NCBI GenBank assembly: GCA_963836785.1
Contig: CAWIKW010000019.1
Coordinates: 1-64,000, forward strand
Length of the DNA stretch: 64,000 bases
Reading direction: 5' to 3'
Source: DASQPR01 sp963836785
GTDB lineage: Bacteria; Actinomycetota; Actinomycetes; Mycobacteriales; Micromonosporaceae
Part shown: in pieces, positions 59,903-64,000 of the stretch
Layout of the letters: each line of letters begins with the position of its first letter
Position numbering within the stretch: position 1 is the first letter of the stretch
Translations under genes and position numbers: made by a program
The notes under the pieces: model-generated
What the model was told of the DNA's origin: nothing
Database searches by the model: none
The model's input: the letters and a program-made list of their open reading frames with translations, nothing else

Positions 59903-61999
59903 TCAGGTGTTCTCGCCCGGCAGTAGGACGATGTCGATCGTTCGACCTCGGGCGGGAATCTTGACGGATAGAGCCGTTGCCGCGCTCGTCCCCCCGTAGA
60001 ACCCGTCATACGGCGTCAGCGTTGACTCGTCCTGGAACAGGTAGGCGATCCGGACACTCTGGCCCGGAGTCAGCTGCATCGAGTATGTGCCGTCCGCGTT
60101 CGCGTAGGCATAACCCATCACATCGCCCGTCTTCACGTTGTAGGCGACGATGTAGCCGCCCTCGGCAAACGACGTGCCATCGGGCTTGAGTGCGGTGCCG
60201 TGCAGCGTCGCGCCGGTCGCCATGGCTATGTCGTTGGTCACCGAAGCGCCGGCGGTTACCTGTACGGTCTGCGCCTGGTAACGGTTTCCGACGCCACCGG
60301 TCCACTGGCCAGCGAAGCCGCCGGCCGAGGCGAAGATCGGCCACTGGTACGGTCCGAGCCCGCTCAGGGTGTACCGGCCGGACGAATCCGTCGACACGTC
60401 GTTGCCGAACGCTCCGACTCCGGGGGTCACCGTATTCGGTCCGACCGTCGCCGCGGAGATGGGTGCGCCACCAGAGCCGTTCGTGACCAGTCCGGTGATC
60501 GTCCCGGCCCGGTCGAGCTTGATCGGCGGGATGCGCGTGGTCTCGCCGGCCGGCGCCGTGATGACCCGAGCGTTCTGCTCCAGCCCGGTGCCGCCGGTCT
60601 TGCCGACCCACTGGTCTCCGTACGTGGTCCCCTCGGGGGCGTTGACGAAGAGCGAGTACGAGTTGCCGAACAGCGGAGCGATCTTGACGACGCCGTTCGC
60701 GTTGCTGCAGTAGCCGGAATTGTCCGGCCACACCGTGAATCCGGGTACGAAGGGCAGCACGCACGCGTTCGGCACTGGTGCGCCAGTCTGTGCGTCCACG
60801 ATCGTCGTACGGATCACCGCCGCTGGCTGGAACACGATGTTGGCGTCGACGTTCTGACCGGCCGTGACGTCGACGTTGATGGCGGTGTTCGCACTCAGGT
60901 ATTTGACACTCGGCGAGACGTCGAGTTCCTGGGTGCCCTGGCGTACGTTATTGACGACAGCCACACCGGTGCCCTTGGCGCACGCGCGTTCGCTGTCGAT
61001 GAAGGCGCAGAAGTTGCTGATGGCCGCGCCCGTTGTTCCGTCGGTTGCCGTGACCGTGACCGTTCCGGTCGCGATTTGGGCGTCGTCGACCTCGGTCGTC
61101 TCATTCGCATTGACGTCGATCTTCGCCGCTGTTGCCGAGGTGAGCTGGCCAAATGCGTACTGAAACTTGTTGTCCGAGCCGAAGAAGCTGACGTTGTACG
61201 ACCCGGCGAATACCGGCATCGAGTATGTGCCCGTGGCGTCGGTGAACCCGAAGGCGATGCCCAGGCCGTCGGGGATGCTGACAACCACCTGGGCGTTGGG
61301 ATCCGGTTGGCCGGCCGCGGTGGTGTACCGGCCGGTGATCACACCGGTCGGCAGGAACTGGTCGTCCACCGTGACGGTCTGGTCGGCGTCGACCGGAAAC
61401 TGCCCGGCGGTGTCCTCCGATGTCTGGCCGGGAGCATATTGAGTGAGTCCCTGGTCCGAGAAAGACACCTCGTACGAGTCGCCGGCGGGAACCTGCATCG
61501 TCCACTGGCCCGAGTCGTCAGTATTGGCGAAGTTGGTGAAGCCGGAGGATCCGAAGGCGAGGACACCGACTCCGGCCGCTGGACTCCCGTCCGTGTTCGT
61601 CAGGGTGCCACTAAGTGTGCCCGTGGCCAGTTGCGCCTCGTCGACGGTCGTGTCCGCGCCAGCCTGCACGGTGAAGACGGTGGCGTTGAATGAATCGATC
61701 TGCTGATGGGCCCACTGGACGAATGATCCGGAGCCGAACTCGACGATGTAGTCGCCCGCTGGAACGTCGACGGTATATGCGCCGGAATCGTCGGTCGCGG
61801 TGTTGGTGACGAACTCTTCCTGGTCTGGCAACCAGATCTCGACATCCGCGCCGGCGATCGGATTGCCGTGCGAGTCAGTGAACACACCGCTGATCGAGCC
61901 GGTGGCATCGGCGGCCGAAGCCGCAGCGGCTGTGCCGAGAAGGGACAGGACAACGGCTAACGCCGCGATGCCCGTACGACGGATGAACGATCTACGCAT
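59903..61999 (-). CDS. Large secreted protein of carboxypeptidase-regulatory-like repeats
   Basis: 698 aa. A signal peptide (MRRSFIRRTGIAALAVVLSL, then LGTAAAASA) precedes about six beta-sandwich repeats of 90-110 residues, each with the pattern TGxxxG-xVTDxxGxPIAGAxV and a DDSGxYTxxVPAGxY loop, as in CarboxypepD_reg/SdrB-like modules. No catalytic domain, LPXTG or C-terminal membrane anchor is present, so it is probably released or loosely wall-bound. ATG 61999 has GGGGGAG 11 nt upstream. Presumably an adhesin or structural surface protein; function unknown. Confidence 0.8.
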   Translation of the reverse strand: MRRSFIRRTGIAALAVVLSLLGTAAAASAADATGSISGVFTDSHGNPIAGADVEIWLPDQEEFVTNTATDDSGAYTVDVPAGDYIVEFGSGSFVQWAHQQIDSFNATVFTVQAGADTTVDEAQLATGTLSGTLTNTDGSPAAGVGVLAFGSSGFTNFANTDDSGQWTMQVPAGDSYEVSFSDQGLTQYAPGQTSEDTAGQFPVDADQTVTVDDQFLPTGVITGRYTTAAGQPDPNAQVVVSIPDGLGIAFGFTDATGTYSMPVFAGSYNVSFFGSDNKFQYAFGQLTSATAAKIDVNANETTEVDDAQIATGTVTVTATDGTTGAAISNFCAFIDSERACAKGTGVAVVNNVRQGTQELDVSPSVKYLSANTAINVDVTAGQNVDANIVFQPAAVIRTTIVDAQTGAPVPNACVLPFVPGFTVWPDNSGYCSNANGVVKIAPLFGNSYSLFVNAPEGTTYGDQWVGKTGGTGLEQNARVITAPAGETTRIPPIKLDRAGTITGLVTNGSGGAPISAATVGPNTVTPGVGAFGNDVSTDSSGRYTLSGLGPYQWPIFASAGGFAGQWTGGVGNRYQAQTVQVTAGASVTNDIAMATGATLHGTALKPDGTSFAEGGYIVAYNVKTGDVMGYAYANADGTYSMQLTPGQSVRIAYLFQDESTLTPYDGFYGGTSAATALSVKIPARGRTIDIVLLPGENT

Positions 62000-62152
62000 T
62001 TCTCTCGCTGCTCCCCCGTGGTTTAGAAGGAGGGTGACCAGCGTCAATATCGATCACCCTCGACACGCTGAGGTGTTGGCGAGGATGTTAGTTCGCTTGA
62101 CGGATCCTGTGGGGGCACTGTCCACAGTCTCCATCGAGTATTCACGGAAGCC

Positions 62153-63649
62153 TCAGACCGGAAGATCCGTCCGCTCGCTCACCGTGGCCCGCAGACGCTT
62201 GCGATCGAGCTTGCCGACCGACGTCAACGGGATCCCGTCGACGATGCGCACCTCGCGCGGGTATTTGTGGGCGCCGAGCCGATCCCGTGCGTACGCCACC
62301 AGTTCGTCGGCGGTCACTGCGCCGCCGTCGACCAGCGAGACGAACGCGACGACCTCCTCGCCGAGCCGATCGTCGGGCCGGCCGACCACGGCTGCCATCG
62401 CGACGGCGGGATGCGTCATCAGCACGTCTTCGACGTCGCGGGGATAGACGTTGAACCCGCCCCGAAGGATCACGTCCTTGATGCGGTCGACGATCGTCAG
62501 GTAGCCGTCGTCGTCCATGCGGCCGACGTCGCCGGTGGCGAACCAGCCGCCGGCCAGTGGTTCGCCGCCCCAGTAGTGCGGCATGACGTTCGCGCCGCGG
62601 ACGACGATCTCGCCGTCCTCGCCGGCGGCCACGTCGCGCCCGTCCGGGCCGACGATGCGTACGGTGACGCCCGGCACCGGCCGGCCGACCGTGCCACGGC
62701 GTGGTGCGAGCGGCGGCGAACTCGAGATGATGCCGCCCGTCTCCGTACACCCGTAGCCTTCCAGGACCGTGGCCGACGGGACGCGCCGCGCGAACTCAGC
62801 CGCAACCGCGGCGGACAGGGGCGCCGCACCGGAGAACACGAACTGAAGCGCGCTCAGGTCATAGTCCTCGAGCGGTTGTCCGAGAAGGATCGCAAGCATC
62901 GACGGCACGACCGCGGTCGTCTGCGCGCCATGCTCGGCCGCCAGGCAGAGCCATTCGGTCGGCTCGAACCAGCGCTGCAGGATCGACACGGTCGGCTCCG
63001 GCGTGTGCAGGCCGCCGACCGTAACCAGCAAACCGAACGAATGCGACAACGGCAAAGCGGTGATCCCGCGCACCAGCCCGGGGACATGACTGACCGAGCG
63101 TGACGACGCTCCGGCGTGAGACAGGTTGGCATGGCTCAACGCGACGCCCTTGCTGCGGCCGGTCGTGCCGCCGGTGTAGAGCAGCGCCGCGAGGTCGTCG
63201 TCGGCGCGGTCAATGATCGGGCTGGGTCCGGCCGCCTCCAACTCGGCGAAGTTCTCGCCGACGACGAACACCGGCAACTGCCGGTCGACGCCGTCCTGGG
63301 CCGCGGCGACCTTCGGCGCGAGTTCGGCCGTCGTGACCACGGCGACCGCCCCAGAGTCGGCGATGATGTGACGCAGTTCGGGCGCGGTCACCAGGAAGAC
63401 GACCGGCGTGATGACCGCTCCGGCCCGCCACAACGCGTGATAGGTGACGACGACCTCGGGGCAGTTCGCCATGATGACCACGACGCGGTCGCCCGGCGCG
63501 ACGCCGGCGGCCCGCAGGCCGGACGCGACGCGGGTGGCTCGTTCGTGCAGGTCGACCGAGGAGAACCACTCGCCGCCGTAGTGCAGCGACGGATAGTCGC
63601 CGGATCGTTCGAGCGCCGCCTCGGCCAGCCTCGCGAGGTTCGTTTCCAT
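62153..63649 (-). CDS. AMP-forming acyl-CoA synthetase
   Basis: 498 aa of the ANL superfamily; activates a carboxylic acid to acyl-AMP and then acyl-CoA. P-loop LLYTGGTTGRSKGVALSH, A5 motif GYGCTETGGI, A7 WFATGDVGRMDDDGY, A8 DRIKDVILRGGFNVYPRDVE and the catalytic A10 Lys in LTSVGKLDRKRLR. AGAGGA is 5 nt before the ATG. It stands alone; the short length and motif set fit a medium-chain/fatty-acid-CoA ligase, exact acid unknown. Confidence 0.92.
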   Translation of the reverse strand: METNLARLAEAALERSGDYPSLHYGGEWFSSVDLHERATRVASGLRAAGVAPGDRVVVIMANCPEVVVTYHALWRAGAVITPVVFLVTAPELRHIIADSGAVAVVTTAELAPKVAAAQDGVDRQLPVFVVGENFAELEAAGPSPIIDRADDDLAALLYTGGTTGRSKGVALSHANLSHAGASSRSVSHVPGLVRGITALPLSHSFGLLVTVGGLHTPEPTVSILQRWFEPTEWLCLAAEHGAQTTAVVPSMLAILLGQPLEDYDLSALQFVFSGAAPLSAAVAAEFARRVPSATVLEGYGCTETGGIISSSPPLAPRRGTVGRPVPGVTVRIVGPDGRDVAAGEDGEIVVRGANVMPHYWGGEPLAGGWFATGDVGRMDDDGYLTIVDRIKDVILRGGFNVYPRDVEDVLMTHPAVAMAAVVGRPDDRLGEEVVAFVSLVDGGAVTADELVAYARDRLGAHKYPREVRIVDGIPLTSVGKLDRKRLRATVSERTDLPV

Positions 63650-63847
63650 CCGGGTCCTCTCTGGGGCCGTTCGTGGCGACGCGGTTTCTACACTGCCTAT
63701 GCCGAAAGTTCGGCGTAGTCAACCCTGTGCCGGTCGCGGTCCGCGGATGCTTTTCAACCGCTTAAAGGGGTACGGCCGATGCCTCGTTGTCGCGGGTCGG
63801 AGCAGGACGGTGCGCCTGGGTATGCGAGGCACGATGGACGCGTGGTC

Positions 63848-64000
63848 GTGACGACGAAGGTGCGACGGCGAGCCGGCCGGCGAACGAATCTGGCGCTCGT
63901 GATCCTGCTGCCCGTCGCGTTCGCCACCGGTTGGCTCGCGTTCGGCACCGGCACGCTGTGGCCGGCCCGGATCGTCACCATCGGCCACGCCGTGGTCGGC
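63848..64000 (+). CDS. Membrane protein, 5' end only
   Basis: 51 codons are visible and run off the window. An Arg-rich start (TTKVRRRAGRRTN) precedes a membrane helix (LALVILLPVAFATGWLAFGT) and a second hydrophobic segment with a His (IVTIGHAVVG). The pattern resembles the N-terminus of membrane-anchored molybdopterin oxidoreductases of actinomycetes, but too little is visible. GTG 63842 is an alternative start. The 192 bp before it contains no other feature. Confidence 0.5.
   Translation, partial: MTTKVRRRAGRRTNLALVILLPVAFATGWLAFGTGTLWPARIVTIGHAVVG

Noticed and set aside
1..64000. CRISPR array, insertion sequence or prophage
   Set aside because: No regularly spaced repeats, transposase frames or phage structural genes were seen; the only mobile-element traces are the integrase fragments and XRE gene near 33.3-34.4 kb.

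Overview
The window is high-GC chromosomal DNA from an actinomycete (Actinomycetota). The markers are a WhiB1/WblE-type regulator, a nickel superoxide dismutase with its SodX protease, an ftsE-ftsX-smpB-ssrA cluster with an actinobacterial tmRNA tag, sugar ABC importers without their own ATPase, many GTG starts, and at least twelve genes whose start codon lies only 6-8 nt after a TANNNT -10 box (leaderless mRNAs). I cannot name the genus.

Layout. 1-2.8 kb: end of a polyamine-type ABC importer operon (two permeases and an FAD amine oxidase). 3-12.4 kb: housekeeping and stress genes: whiB1 with a CRP-like site upstream, a lipid kinase, an anti-sigma-like protein, sodN co-translated with a GNAT enzyme, divergent sodX with malic enzyme, a helicase-associated/WYL protein and tryptophan 2,3-dioxygenase. 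12.5-19.6 kb: a beta-glucoside locus on the minus strand (ROK regulator, lipoprotein, two permeases, GH4 6-phospho-beta-glucosidase-type enzyme, BadF/GlcNAc-type sugar kinase). 20-25 kb: PadR regulator, prfB, ftsE, ftsX, smpB, tmRNA. 25.6-31.2 kb: signalling genes: an HD-GYP/LuxR fusion, a transmembrane Ser/Thr kinase with an extracellular family-2 carbohydrate-binding domain, and a two-component system. 31-33.3 kb: mtnP, a VOC protein, YqgE and tRNA-Ala(GGC).

33.3-39.6 kb is accessory DNA beside tRNA-Ala. It holds two fragments of tyrosine integrases around an XRE regulator, then small-molecule enzymes (alpha/beta hydrolase, DUF4331, muconolactone-isomerase-like, LysR, SDR without its usual catalytic Tyr, SnoaL-like) and a decayed metallo-beta-lactamase-fold gene. 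39.7-44.6 kb is one 1,634-residue kinase-AAA-GAF-GGDEF protein. 44.6-47.9 kb carries small enzymes (DHFR-like, YceI, GIY-YIG, methyltransferase).

48-50.4 kb is a pseudogene zone: a multicopper oxidase remnant with its copper-ligand segment deleted, and a secreted beta-propeller/cell-wall-binding-repeat protein broken by many frameshifts. 50.8-58.7 kb is a galactoside locus: GH36 alpha-galactosidase, galT, DeoR regulator, and a lipoprotein plus two permeases; the lipoprotein gene carries one +1 frameshift. 58.8-64 kb has DinB-like, VOC, a large secreted carboxypeptidase-regulatory-repeat protein, an acyl-CoA synthetase and the start of a membrane protein.

No complete mobile element, insertion sequence or CRISPR array was seen. 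The most unusual content is the set of multidomain signalling proteins, the integration scar at tRNA-Ala, and the localised gene decay around 48-50 kb.
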